A stretch of DNA of 64,000 nt from Nonomuraea turkmeniaca (GTDB lineage: Bacteria; Actinomycetota; Actinomycetes; Streptosporangiales; Streptosporangiaceae): positions 31,528 through 95,527 of the forward strand of contig NZ_VCKY01000008.1 of the NCBI RefSeq assembly GCF_005889735.1. The letters are read 5' to 3'. Positions 36,250 through 45,304 of this stretch are shown in pieces; within the stretch, counting starts at the first letter, position 1; the number at the start of each line of letters is the position of its first letter. A program made the translations under genes and the position numbers. The notes beneath the pieces are model-generated. The model saw only the letters and a program-made list of their open reading frames with translations. It made no database searches and was not told the DNA's origin.

Positions 36250-37320
36250 ATGACCTACGCTGTGGCCGCTCTGGTGGACATCGACGACTTCATGGTTTCC
36301 GAACAGGGCCGGGGGCGGTCGTGGGCGCACCGCCAGCTCCAGCACGCCGACCAGGCGGTGCGCGCGGCCACCAGCCGCCGCCCAGGGGCGACCTGCCAGC
36401 CGCAGCCGCCCGAGGAGTGGCTCGTCCTGCTGACGGGAGCCGATCCCGAAGCCCTGATGTCCGACGCGACCGCGCTGGCGGAGGAGGTACGCGCCAGGAT
36501 CGTCCGCGAGACGGCCTGGACCGCCACCGTCAGCCTGGGCTCCCCCAGCGTGGGCTCCATCGCGGCCGAACGGGACGCCCGGCGGGTCAACGGCTACAAG
36601 CTCGTGCTCGGCGGCGACCGGGTGATCGAACCCCAGTCCGGCGGCAGAGTGGCCGCGACGCCTCCCGTACGGATCGAGCGGGAGCTGACCAGGCGGGTCC
36701 GCGCGGGCGACAGCAACGGCGCGGCCGGGCTGCTGGCGAGCTGGGTCGACAGGTGCGCCCAGGACGCCGATCCGCAGACTCTGCGCGACTGGCTCATCGG
36801 GCAGTTGTTGTTCGTCGTGGACGTGGCCAACCGGTCCAGGCTGGCCGACGGCTCGACCGACTGGGTCGTGACGTGCGCCCGGCTGCCCATCGAGGACATC
36901 ATCACGGTCGGCGACATCCACGAGCGCTCCTACCTGCACATGTGGTTGCGCGAGACGCTCGGGCGGCTGATGCCCGAGCCGCCGCGCAGGGACGTGCTGG
37001 CGCTGGCGGAGGCGTACATCGCCGAGCAGTACACCGATCCCGGGCTGCGCCTGGCCACGGTGGCGGAGGCGGTGAACGCGAGCCCGTTCTACATCTCGCA
37101 CCTGTTCGCGGCGGAGCGCCGCACCACGTTCCTGCGCCACCTCACCGGCCTGCGCCTGCGGCATGCGCGCCGGCTGCTGTCCACCTCCACCCTGCCGGTG
37201 GACGCGATCGCCACGCGCACCGGCTATGCGAGCGCCAAGGCCTTGCGGAGCGCGTTCGGCCGGCACGTCGGCTGCTCTCCCACCGAGTACCGCCGGACCG
37301 GATTTCGGCCCGGCGCCTGA
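36250..37320 (+). CDS. AraC-family regulator with cyclase-like N-terminal sensor
   Basis: 356 aa. The C-terminal ~100 residues are an AraC double helix-turn-helix (LRLATVAEAVNASPFYISHLFAAE, IATRTGYASAKALRSAFGRHVG). The N-terminal ~120 residues (VAALVDIDDFMVSEQGRGRS and WTATVSLGSPSVGSIAAERDA) look like a degenerate cyclase/GGDEF-type fold, similar in style to the middle part of the two regulators nearby. TAAAGT, overlapping the stop of the FAH gene, lies 6 nt before the ATG, so it may have its own leaderless promoter besides read-through. Confidence 0.85.
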   Translation: MTYAVAALVDIDDFMVSEQGRGRSWAHRQLQHADQAVRAATSRRPGATCQPQPPEEWLVLLTGADPEALMSDATALAEEVRARIVRETAWTATVSLGSPSVGSIAAERDARRVNGYKLVLGGDRVIEPQSGGRVAATPPVRIERELTRRVRAGDSNGAAGLLASWVDRCAQDADPQTLRDWLIGQLLFVVDVANRSRLADGSTDWVVTCARLPIEDIITVGDIHERSYLHMWLRETLGRLMPEPPRRDVLALAEAYIAEQYTDPGLRLATVAEAVNASPFYISHLFAAERRTTFLRHLTGLRLRHARRLLSTSTLPVDAIATRTGYASAKALRSAFGRHVGCSPTEYRRTGFRPGA

Positions 37321-37473
37321 CCCGCACCTCACCACATCCGGCCTGCGCGCCCACTCCCGCCGCACTTCGTCGTGGGTCCCTTGGGCCGCCAGCGTCGGTG
37401 GGGAGGTCGGTTGCGGCGGAAGGCGTCTCCCGACGGTGGCCGGGGTCTTGGAGAAGGCGATCGCGACCGGCGT

Positions 37474-38787
37474 CTAGCTCCGCACGAGCCGGTACGGCTG
37501 GCGGGGCCTGCCTGCCTGGGTGCCCTTGACCGGGGGCATCGGCCAGGCCAGGCCCTCCTCCGCGAGGCTCTGGAGCACCCGGCGGGCGCTGCGCGGAGAG
37601 ACCGACAGCACGTCGGCGACGATCTCGGCGTCGACCACCAGCGTGTCGCCGTCGTCGAGGCTGTCCACCAGGCGGTCGAGCAGTTTGGCCGCCTTGGTGG
37701 CGACGACGGGCTCGCTCTCCTGCCGCTTGCGCCTGCGCACCGGCAGCGACAGCACGGTGCCGTCGCCCCCGACCAGGTACGCGGCCGCGGCTCCCGCGTT
37801 GCGCGCCTTCTCGGCGGCCGCCACCGCGTTGGCGTCGGCGTCGCGGGCCGTGCTGCCGAGCCCGATGCCGACCTCGACGGCGACCCCGGCGTCGGAGTGG
37901 ATCCGGTCCATGAACGGCGCCACCCTGAACCCGTCGGTGGCCTGGCCGAGAGCGCCGACGGTGGTGGTGACGACGTAGCTGTTCTCGTCCCGGGGCACCA
38001 CGGTGGCGCCCATCAGCCGGGCGTCGGCGAGCAGCGACCTGTGCAGCGACAGTTTCAGCTCCTGCTGCCAGTAGTTGCCCGGCCCGGAGTAGCTGGGCTT
38101 GGCCGAGGCGGCGAGCTCGACGACCACGATGGCGATCTGCGCGTCCTCCAGCCTGCTGCCGGTGCCGAGCAGGGCGGCGGTGTCGAGCGCGAGGCGCAAC
38201 GTGTGCGAGGTCGGCAGCAGGCGCAGCACGGGAACCCCGGCCGCGGTCAGCTTGTTGGCGACGCTCCTTATCGTGGTGAGCGCCGCGGTGGTCTCGCCCT
38301 GGCGGTAGAGCTGCTCGTGAAAGGCGGTGAAGCCGCGTGCCGACTCCGGCCGGTCGTACTCGGAGAGGTGCACGCCCGCCGTGCTCACTCCGATCTCGCC
38401 GTACGCCTCGTCCACGTCGGCGGCGGGCAGCGAGTCGATGCTCACCCTGGACGGGTCGACCCCGTGGGAGAGCACCCCGCGCAGCAGGCCGGCGTACAGG
38501 CCGGCTCCGCTCATGGGCACGAATGTGGCCGGGACCGGCAGCTCGCCCGCCTGCCTGGCCAGGTCATGCTGGAGAGGCCCGGTGAACAACACCGCGTCGA
38601 TGCTGTCGGCGATCCTCAGGAACTTGTCGTAGGTCTCGTGCTCCTCGGCATGCGGCGCGCCGACCAGCCGCCAGTCGGCCGCGGCCGGAAGGTCGGCGCC
38701 GATCATCATGATCTGTTCGACGAGATCGTGCGGTCCTACGATCCCGATCGCCACCCTGGGCCGTGACTCGGAACGCAGCCGATCCAT
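37474..38787 (-). CDS. putative transcriptional regulator, paralogue of 30699-32048
   Basis: 437 aa from the ATG at 38787 (GGGGTG about 9 nt upstream). It shares the whole plan of the gene at 30699: N-terminal AIGIVGPHDLVEQIMMIG, middle AVEVGIGLGSTARDADANA and C-terminal winged helix (ADVLSVSPRSARRVLQSLAEEGLAWPMPP). Both end in a Gly-Arg-Pro-Arg-Gln region (GRPRQPYRL here, GRPRQLYRL there). Function not recognised; probably a ligand-responsive DNA-binding protein. The pair brackets the aminotransferase/FAH/AraC block. Confidence 0.7.
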   Translation of the reverse strand: MDRLRSESRPRVAIGIVGPHDLVEQIMMIGADLPAAADWRLVGAPHAEEHETYDKFLRIADSIDAVLFTGPLQHDLARQAGELPVPATFVPMSGAGLYAGLLRGVLSHGVDPSRVSIDSLPAADVDEAYGEIGVSTAGVHLSEYDRPESARGFTAFHEQLYRQGETTAALTTIRSVANKLTAAGVPVLRLLPTSHTLRLALDTAALLGTGSRLEDAQIAIVVVELAASAKPSYSGPGNYWQQELKLSLHRSLLADARLMGATVVPRDENSYVVTTTVGALGQATDGFRVAPFMDRIHSDAGVAVEVGIGLGSTARDADANAVAAAEKARNAGAAAAYLVGGDGTVLSLPVRRRKRQESEPVVATKAAKLLDRLVDSLDDGDTLVVDAEIVADVLSVSPRSARRVLQSLAEEGLAWPMPPVKGTQAGRPRQPYRLVRS

Positions 38788-39039
38788 GATCTTGATCACC
38801 CCAGTCCGGATCTCCACTGAAGCAAGCGGGTCATCGTCGCGCCGAGCACCGCGGCCTGGTCCCTTTCCGCGAGGCCACTGAAGATTACCCTCCCCAGCGA
38901 GATCCGAAGATCGATGAAGGGAAAGTCGGATCGGCTACCGCGCCAAGGCCGCCGAGTACATGGAAGCCTGCCGGCCAGGCACGGCCGTGCACGACCCCGA
39001 ATGCGGTCGCCTACCGCAAACTGGTCGGGCCGCAGGCAG

Positions 39040-40098
39040 TCAGCCGCGGAAGGTGCTCGCCGCGGTGAGGAAGGCGTCGTTCGCCTCCGGATCGCCGATC
39101 GACACGCGAGCGCCTTCCCCGGCGAACGGCCGCACCGCCACCCCCTCCACGGCGCAGGCGGCGGCGAAGTCCATGGTGCGCTCGCCGAGCCGCAACCAGA
39201 CGAAGTTGGCCTCGCTGTGCGGCACGGTCCAGCCCTGCGCGATGAGCGCCTCGCGAACCCGGGTGCGCTCCTTGACCACGTGCTCGACCCGCTCCAGCAG
39301 CTCGTCCTCGGCCTTCAGCGAGGCGATGGCCGCCACCTGGGCGAGGTGGTTGACGGCGAAGGGCACGATCGTCTTGCGTACGGCCGCGGCCACGGGCTCG
39401 TGCGCGATCATGTAGCCGACCCGCAGGCCCGCCAGCCCGTACGCCTTCGAGAACGTGCGCACGACGCACACGTTGGGCCGGTCCTGGTAGAGGGCGAGGC
39501 CGTCGGGGACGTCCTCGTCGCGCACGTACTCGCGGTAGGCCTCGTCCAGGACCACCAGCACGTGCTCGGGCACCCGGTCCAGGAACGACTCCAGCTCCGC
39601 GCGCCGGATCGCGGTGCTCGTCGGATTGTTCGGGTTGCACACGAAGATCAGGCGGGTGTCGTCGTTGATCGCCGTCGCCATGGCGTCCAGGTCGTGGTCC
39701 TCGCCCGCCAGCGGCACCCGCACGGACCTGACCCCGGCCAGATCACAGAGCAGCGGGTACGCCTCGAACGAGCGCCACGCGTACACGACCTCGGCCCCGG
39801 GGTCGCCCACCGCCTCCAGCAGTTGCTGCTGCACCGTGACCGAGCCCGGGCCCAGCGCGACGTGGTCGAACGGCACCCCGTACCGCTCCGCGACGGCCTC
39901 GGTCAGCTTGACCGCCCCGGCGTCCGGATACCGGTGGATGTGCCGCGCCCCCTCGGCGATCGCCTCCACCACGGACGGCAGCGGGTCGTAGGGGGACTCG
40001 TTGGACGACAACTTGTACGACCGCCCGTCGGAAGCCGCGACGGCCTTGCCCGGCTTGTAGGGGGCCATGGAGTCCAGGATCTGGCGGAAACGAGGCAT
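39040..40098 (-). CDS. histidinol-phosphate / aromatic amino acid aminotransferase
   Basis: 352 aa. A class I/II PLP aminotransferase of the HisC/Pat group: [15 protein letters not shown] at the N-terminus, [21 protein letters not shown] and the PLP Lys in [16 protein letters not shown]. It stands outside any his operon, and actinobacteria keep a second HisC-like enzyme for phenylalanine, so an aromatic aminotransferase is as likely as HisC. TAATGT ends 6 nt before the ATG on its strand. It is divergent from the ATPase gene across the palindromes at 40166-40214. Confidence 0.87.
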   Translation of the reverse strand: MPRFRQILDSMAPYKPGKAVAASDGRSYKLSSNESPYDPLPSVVEAIAEGARHIHRYPDAGAVKLTEAVAERYGVPFDHVALGPGSVTVQQQLLEAVGDPGAEVVYAWRSFEAYPLLCDLAGVRSVRVPLAGEDHDLDAMATAINDDTRLIFVCNPNNPTSTAIRRAELESFLDRVPEHVLVVLDEAYREYVRDEDVPDGLALYQDRPNVCVVRTFSKAYGLAGLRVGYMIAHEPVAAAVRKTIVPFAVNHLAQVAAIASLKAEDELLERVEHVVKERTRVREALIAQGWTVPHSEANFVWLRLGERTMDFAAACAVEGVAVRPFAGEGARVSIGDPEANDAFLTAASTFRG

Positions 40099-40165
40099 GG
40101 CCTTACATTAGTTCCTGGCCAGGTGCCCACCCACTTGGACATCTGCGGCCCCGGGCGTGCGCCAC

Positions 40166-40214
40166 TCGCCGACATTTTCGTCGGCGAACCAGATGTCGCC
40201 GACAAAAATGTCGG
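40166..40214. promoter_or_regulatory. tandem palindromic operators
   Basis: TCGCCGAC-ATTTTC-GTCGGCGA at 40166-40187 is a perfect palindrome with 8-bp arms. A second site with the same left arm, TCGCCGAC-AAAAAT-GTCGG, runs from 40196 to 40214 with 5-bp symmetry. They are 30 bp apart, about three helical turns, and the two together also form an imperfect 19-bp inverted repeat. The second site abuts the TACGTT box 6 nt before the ATPase ATG. This is the picture of a dimeric repressor or activator site serving both divergent genes. Confidence 0.7.
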
Positions 40215-40227
40215 TTACGTTAAACCT

Positions 40228-41607
40228 ATGGACTTCGTCGGCCGAAGAGATCAGCTGCGTACGCTCCAGGACTGGTGGGAGGAGCTCCATCCCCGTCCCG
40301 CGTTGCTTTGGGGGCGTCGCAGGGTGGGCAAAACTGCCTTGCTCCAGCATTTCGCCAAGGACAAGCGGGTGATCTTCCACACCGGCGGCGGCCGGACCCC
40401 GCCGTCGGAGTTGAAGGAGCTGTCATCGCGGGCGGCTCCCGTCATACCCTCGGCCACCCGCGACCTCGTCACCCGCCCTTACCAGACCTGGGACGAGGTG
40501 TTCGATCACCTCGGCAGGGAAGCGGCCGAGGAGCCTGTCCTGCTGATCCTCGACGAGTTCCCCGAGCTCATAACCGCGGCCCCTGAACTGGAGGGCGTTC
40601 TGCGCGCCTTTCTCGACCATGCGCATGGACGCACCGGCCTACGGATCATCATGTGTGGTTCCGCGGTACGAACGATGCAATCCGTTCAGGAGTACCGAGC
40701 GCCGCTCTATGGGCGTTTCGACCTCACCATGCAACTGCATCCCTTCCGGCCGCACGAAGCGGCCGAGATGTTGCCCGAGTTGTCGCCCGCGGACCGGGCA
40801 CTGGTGTACGGCATTGTCGGCGGCATGCCCCTCTACCTCTCCTGGTGGCGGTCCGACCAGTCCGTGGAGCGCAATCTCGCACGCCTGGCCTGTCATCCCG
40901 ACGCCAAGATGATCCGGGAGGGCGATCTGGTCCTGGCGACGGAGGCGGGGAAGGGCGTCCACTTGGCCGCGACGCTCCAGGCCATAGCCGAGGGTTACAC
41001 CAAGCACAACGAGATAGCCGACGCCATCCGGGCGGATCCGACCAGGACCCTCAACGATCTTCTAGCGCTGCGGCTGATCGAGCGAATCCAGCCGGTCACG
41101 GAGGCGACACGCACCCGCCGCAAGATCTACCGGATTGCTGACAACTTCCTCGCCTTCTATCTCGGCGTTCTCTCCCGGGTCATGCCCGAAATCGATCGCG
41201 GACTCGGCGAGACCATCCTTCCCGTGCTCATCGACTCCTTGAACGACCAGCTCGGCGCAGCGTGGGAAGAGGCCTTCCGCGACCACCTCCGGCTGCGGGC
41301 CGCCGAGATAGCCCCAGACGTCGTCGCGATCGGGCCGTGGTGGCGGGCGGACGGGCAGCACCAGATCGACGCGGCCGTCCTGGCCGGACGCTCCCGGCGA
41401 CCGATCATGGTAGGTGAGGCGAAATGGGCCAGGAGGGTGAACGCAGGCCGGATCGTGACCGGGCTCGCTGGGAAAGCAGCACATCTGAGCAATGACGTGG
41501 AGCAGCTTCGGTTCGCAGTGTGCGCTCGGGATGAGATCCCTGATGCTCCTCCCGGCACATTGTGCGTGACGGCGGCTGACATCTTCGCCTTTGGACTGAA
41601 CGGGTAA
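40228..41607 (+). CDS. AAA ATPase with DUF234 / PD-(D/E)XK-like C-terminus
   Basis: 459 aa. An archaeal-type AAA ATPase: MDFVGRRDQLRTL at the N-terminus, Walker A GRRRVGKT, Walker B LLILDEFPEL, and sensor-like GSAVRTMQ. A winged helix follows (about 240-300: GYTKHNEIADAIRADPTRTLNDL). The C-terminal DUF234-type domain carries QIDAAVLAG then VGEAKWAR, the D...ExK pattern of PD-(D/E)XK nucleases. The family is known mainly from archaea and thermophiles; its biological role is unclear. The ATG has no ribosome binding site and TACGTT ends 6 nt upstream, so it is probably leaderless and under operator control. Confidence 0.85.
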   Translation: MDFVGRRDQLRTLQDWWEELHPRPALLWGRRRVGKTALLQHFAKDKRVIFHTGGGRTPPSELKELSSRAAPVIPSATRDLVTRPYQTWDEVFDHLGREAAEEPVLLILDEFPELITAAPELEGVLRAFLDHAHGRTGLRIIMCGSAVRTMQSVQEYRAPLYGRFDLTMQLHPFRPHEAAEMLPELSPADRALVYGIVGGMPLYLSWWRSDQSVERNLARLACHPDAKMIREGDLVLATEAGKGVHLAATLQAIAEGYTKHNEIADAIRADPTRTLNDLLALRLIERIQPVTEATRTRRKIYRIADNFLAFYLGVLSRVMPEIDRGLGETILPVLIDSLNDQLGAAWEEAFRDHLRLRAAEIAPDVVAIGPWWRADGQHQIDAAVLAGRSRRPIMVGEAKWARRVNAGRIVTGLAGKAAHLSNDVEQLRFAVCARDEIPDAPPGTLCVTAADIFAFGLNG

Positions 41608-41674
41608 GGCGAGCCTCCCTGAGGCCTACACCTGCGAGCCGTCCGTGGCCCCCGCACCGATGACCCGCCTGGGC

Positions 41675-42340
41675 TCACTCCTTGAGCGAGCGGAGCATCG
41701 GGGGGTGGAGGAGCTCGGCGGGGCCGCGGCGGTAGAGCTTGGCGGGGCGGCCGCCGTCGCGCGTCGTGGTGCCCCCGGTCTCCACCAGGAAGCCCTCCGC
41801 CTTGGTGACCTTCCTGTGGAAGTTTCTGGGGTCCAGGGTGCGGCCCCAGACGATCTCGTACACGCGGCGCAGGTCCGCCACCGTGAACTCGGGCGGGCAG
41901 AAGGCGGCCCCCAGCGACGTGTACTCCAGCTTCGCGCGCGCCCGCTCCACGCCGTCCAGCATGATCCGGCGGTGGTCGAAGGCCATGGCCGTGAGCGCGT
42001 CCACCGGCTGCCAGCTCATGTGGGCCTTCTCCGAGGCCGGCAGGTCCGGCGCCAGGCCCAGATAGGCGACGCTCAGGACTCGCTGGCGCGGATCGCGGTC
42101 CGGGTAGCCGTAGGTCTGCAGCTGCTCCAGGTGCACCGGCGCGCCCGGGAGGCCCGCCCGTTCGGCGAGGATGCGGCGGGCGGCGTCCGGGAGGTCCTCG
42201 TCCAGCTGGATGAAGCCGCCCGACAACGACCAGCGCCGCAGGAACGGCGGGTTGTCGCGGCGCCACACCAGAGCGCTCAACGCGTGGTTGCGCACGGTGA
42301 GCACGACCAGGTCGACGCTGACCGGCACGCTCGGGACCAT
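41675..42340 (-). CDS. Nudix-winged helix regulator (NrtR-like)
   Basis: 221 aa. The N-terminal Nudix fold has a degenerate box (GGFIQLDEDLPDAARRILAERAG), and the C-terminal part is a winged helix (FTVADLRRVYEIVWGRTLDPRNFHRKV), the architecture of NrtR, which controls NAD and related metabolism by sensing ADP-ribose-type ligands. The Nudix box has Arg-Ile-Leu-Ala-Glu-Arg instead of REUxEE, so catalysis is doubtful, as in other regulators. TAACGT ends 6 nt before the ATG. Confidence 0.85.
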   Translation of the reverse strand: MVPSVPVSVDLVVLTVRNHALSALVWRRDNPPFLRRWSLSGGFIQLDEDLPDAARRILAERAGLPGAPVHLEQLQTYGYPDRDPRQRVLSVAYLGLAPDLPASEKAHMSWQPVDALTAMAFDHRRIMLDGVERARAKLEYTSLGAAFCPPEFTVADLRRVYEIVWGRTLDPRNFHRKVTKAEGFLVETGGTTTRDGGRPAKLYRRGPAELLHPPMLRSLKE

Positions 42341-42386
42341 GAACGCACGTTACACGCACATGCGTGCGAGCAGCGAAACGGCCGCT

Positions 42387-44192
42387 CTAGGTCGCGACGC
42401 GCACGTGTAAGGGCTCGGTGGCGGCCTTGCCGGACGAAGCCTTGACCGTGATCCTGACCCATTCCCCGGCGGGCACCTGAGCCCAGTCGAACGGCACCCA
42501 GGCGGTGGACATGCCCTCGGGAAGGTCCTCGATCGGGTTCTCGTCCAGCCACCCCACCGACGACACCACCAGGTCCTTGGCGCCGCCCGACCACTGGACG
42601 GTGATCGTGCTGTCCTTGACGTTGTAGCCGCGGACCTCCACGCCGTCCTGGATGTCGCGCGAGCGCCTGATGGCGTCCACCGCGATCGGGCGCTGCCAGT
42701 CCGACGTGATCTCCTCTTCGAGCGAGGGCTGCCCGCAGGTCATGAAGTCGCTCCACATGTAGGAGACGACCTTCTGGACATACCGCCCGGCCATGGTGAC
42801 CGCCTGGTCCAGGCGCTTCTTGTCGGTCTTGCCGCGGGTGCCCTGCGGGGCGCAGGGCTGCTGGCCGGACGGCTCGAACGCCTCCACGTTGGCCCACAGC
42901 TGCACCTGGTAGCCGGCCTGGACCATCTCCTCGCGGGCGATCGACATCTCGCGGTAGTAGTCGCGCGTCGACCCGTGGTACGCGGTCCCGTACGTGGACT
43001 CCCCGACCACCGGTCGCAGCCGCTCGTCCACCTCGGTGTCGCGCTCGTCGGGCCAGAACAGTCCCACCTTGCCGGTGCCCCGGCTGTCCTGCGGGGCGAT
43101 GATGCCGACCCCGGTCTTGGCCAGTGCCTTGAACGCCTCGGCCACCTGCTTGGGCGTCTGGCCGAAGCCCACCCGGCGGCGCGCGTCCATGTAGGGACTG
43201 ATCAGGATGGGCTTGCCGGGCAGCACCTGCTCGACGATCGTGTGCTGGTCGGTGTACACCTCGAGCGTCGGGTTTGAGGCCAGGGTGGCCGACATCTGGA
43301 CCTCGAAGGGCTGGTAGACGCCGCCCAATGACTCGCGGTCGGCGAAGCGGGCGCCGTAGTCCTGCAGGATGCGCCGCGTCAGCGTGGTCAGCGTGCCGAG
43401 GTGGTGCTTGTACGCCCTGATCGGGGTTTTGGGATCGCGCGGGGCCAGCGGTAGCGCGGGGAAGATCCGGATGCCGAACTGGTCGCCCAGGGTGAGCAGC
43501 TGGGTCAGGCTGTCCTTCTCCGCGCCGGCCACCAGGATCAGGTCATAGGAGCGACCCTTGCCGGAGAAGTCGCAGGTGGCGTCGTCGGAGCCGTCCGGCT
43601 GGGTGACGAGGCGGAAGTAGGTGCGGTTGCCCGCCCTGATGCTGTGCTCCATCTCGGGGCAGCGGAACACGTTCTCACCGAACGACTCGTCGGTGCGGTA
43701 GACGTACGTGCGGCCGATCCTGTTGCCGGGGTTGGCCTTCTTCAGGTCTCGCTCGGCGGCGTCGTGGCAGGTGAGGCCGTCCTCCTCACAGGCCTTGTAG
43801 AGCGAGTCCAGCTCGCCGTCCCTGGTCAGGATCTCGCCGTCGTCGGACACGGTGCGGAACTGCAGGCCGTACCCGATCCTGATGATCGTGTCGCCGCCGA
43901 CGTCGTGGATCTCCTGCAGCTGGTTGCGCCAGGTGCAGGGGTTCGACCTGGGCATGATCCAGTAGCCGGTGACGGCGTACGGGGCCTTCTCCTTGGTCTC
44001 GAACGTTCCGCAGGAGTCGGTGAACTCGCTCACCTTCGGCGTCGGCTCGGTCGGCGACGGCTTGGCCACGGCCGACTGGCCGGCCGTGGGGGCGGACTCG
44101 TCGGAGGAGGGAGGCAGCACGATGACCACGGCGGCGACCACGGCCAGGACGGCTGCGCACACGACGAAGAAGAGCCAGCGCACGTGAGGCAA
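42387..44192 (-). CDS. membrane-anchored DUF4434-type protein
   Basis: 601 aa. One N-terminal signal anchor (FFVVCAAVLAVVAAVVIVLP) leads to a Pro/Thr-rich stem and a large exported domain. The part around DLILVAGAEKDSLTQLLTL, IRIFPALPLAP and KPILISPYMDARRR matches DUF4434, a TIM-barrel glycoside hydrolase-like family. A C-terminal beta domain of about 90 residues follows (GVEVRGYNVKDSTITVQWSG). It is the last gene of the reverse glycosyltransferase run (4 bp after GT4), so it may trim or process the exported polymer (inference). Confidence 0.75.
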   Translation of the reverse strand: MPHVRWLFFVVCAAVLAVVAAVVIVLPPSSDESAPTAGQSAVAKPSPTEPTPKVSEFTDSCGTFETKEKAPYAVTGYWIMPRSNPCTWRNQLQEIHDVGGDTIIRIGYGLQFRTVSDDGEILTRDGELDSLYKACEEDGLTCHDAAERDLKKANPGNRIGRTYVYRTDESFGENVFRCPEMEHSIRAGNRTYFRLVTQPDGSDDATCDFSGKGRSYDLILVAGAEKDSLTQLLTLGDQFGIRIFPALPLAPRDPKTPIRAYKHHLGTLTTLTRRILQDYGARFADRESLGGVYQPFEVQMSATLASNPTLEVYTDQHTIVEQVLPGKPILISPYMDARRRVGFGQTPKQVAEAFKALAKTGVGIIAPQDSRGTGKVGLFWPDERDTEVDERLRPVVGESTYGTAYHGSTRDYYREMSIAREEMVQAGYQVQLWANVEAFEPSGQQPCAPQGTRGKTDKKRLDQAVTMAGRYVQKVVSYMWSDFMTCGQPSLEEEITSDWQRPIAVDAIRRSRDIQDGVEVRGYNVKDSTITVQWSGGAKDLVVSSVGWLDENPIEDLPEGMSTAWVPFDWAQVPAGEWVRITVKASSGKAATEPLHVRVAT

Positions 44193-44196
44193 CCCG

Positions 44197-45285
44197 CTAT
44201 CGCTTGACCCCGGCCCAGGACTCCAGCTGGGCCACGAAGCGCTTCGCCGAGTTGGGCCAATGGTGGTTGGCGCGGGCCGCCGCGTAGCCGCGCGCGCCCT
44301 GCGCCCGCCGCTCGCGTACGTCGTCCCGCAGAGTCAGTACGGCCTGGGCGACGGCCTTGGGGTCCTGCCAGGGCACTACGACGCCGCTGTCGTACCGCTC
44401 GATGAGCTCCACGGCGCGCGGCGACGGGGTGGTGATGACGGGGATGCCGTGGGCCATGTACTCGACGATCTTCGTGGGCATCGAGTGCCGGTAGTTCGGC
44501 TCGTCGTGCAGCAGCGAGAGCCCGGCCAGCGCCCCGTCGAGCCGCTTGAGCGCCTCGTCGTTGGGCATGAAGTCGCGCCACTCCAGCAGGCCATCGGTGA
44601 CGGCCTGGTTGAGCACGGGGCGGCTCTGCGGGTCGGCGTACCCGATCAGCTCCACGGCCACCCGGTACGGCTGCAGCAGCTTCGCCACCTCGACGGCCTC
44701 GATCACGCCCCTGGCCTTGGAGAGCCAGCCGAGGTAGACCACCCGGTCGTCGCCGGGCGGCGTCACGGAGTCGGGCACCCACGTCTCGTTGGGGACGATC
44801 GGGTGGGCGTGCTTGAACCGGCCCGCGTACGCGGTCTCGGCCAGCATGAGGTGCAGGTGGCGCTCGGCCGTGCCCTCCAGCAGGCGGGCCAGGAAACGTA
44901 CGGGCGGCCGCAGCGGCGAGGGCAGCCAGGGCTTGAGCGACAGCGTGGCCGGCGTGTCCTCGTGCACGTCCCACACCACGGGCGGCCTGTTGCGCACCCC
45001 CCACACCGCGAAGAGCAGCTCGGGGTCGTGGACGAGGACGAGGTCCACCTTGTCGCGCATGCGCTTGAACACCCGCCGCGCGGCCCATGTCGCCGAGATC
45101 CGATTGCGCTGGGCCGCCCTCGGCAGGTCCACTCCGGTGACCCAGGGACGCGGGACGACGCCGAAGGCGGTGAAGGCGGCGGCATACGTGACCTCATGAC
45201 CGGCATCCACGAGGGCACGGATCTGCCGATGCAGGATCCGAGCATCCTCGGGGTTATGCACCACCGTCATGACGAGCACGTGCAC
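44197..45285 (-). CDS. GT4-type glycosyltransferase
   Basis: 362 aa from the GTG at 45285, with GGAGGG 9 nt upstream. A GT-B fold enzyme: N-terminal VHVLVMTVVHNPEDARILHR, WDVHEDTPATL, and the donor-binding half with YLGWLSKARGVIEAVEVAK and RHSMPTKIVEYMAHGIPVIT, including the EX7E-type acidic region. It lies between the UDP-sugar dehydrogenase (19 bp upstream) and the DUF4434 gene in one reverse transcript, so it should add a sugar to the cluster's polymer. Confidence 0.88.
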   Translation of the reverse strand: MHVLVMTVVHNPEDARILHRQIRALVDAGHEVTYAAAFTAFGVVPRPWVTGVDLPRAAQRNRISATWAARRVFKRMRDKVDLVLVHDPELLFAVWGVRNRPPVVWDVHEDTPATLSLKPWLPSPLRPPVRFLARLLEGTAERHLHLMLAETAYAGRFKHAHPIVPNETWVPDSVTPPGDDRVVYLGWLSKARGVIEAVEVAKLLQPYRVAVELIGYADPQSRPVLNQAVTDGLLEWRDFMPNDEALKRLDGALAGLSLLHDEPNYRHSMPTKIVEYMAHGIPVITTPSPRAVELIERYDSGVVVPWQDPKAVAQAVLTLRDDVRERRAQGARGYAAARANHHWPNSAKRFVAQLESWAGVKR

Positions 45286-45304
45286 TGCGCGCAGCCCTCC
45301 GTCG

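Noticed and set aside
38788..39039. Possible gene fragment on the + strand before the hisC-like gene
   Set aside because: A short frame (MEACRPGTAVHDPECG) has no ribosome binding site or family similarity; the stretch is treated as non-coding.
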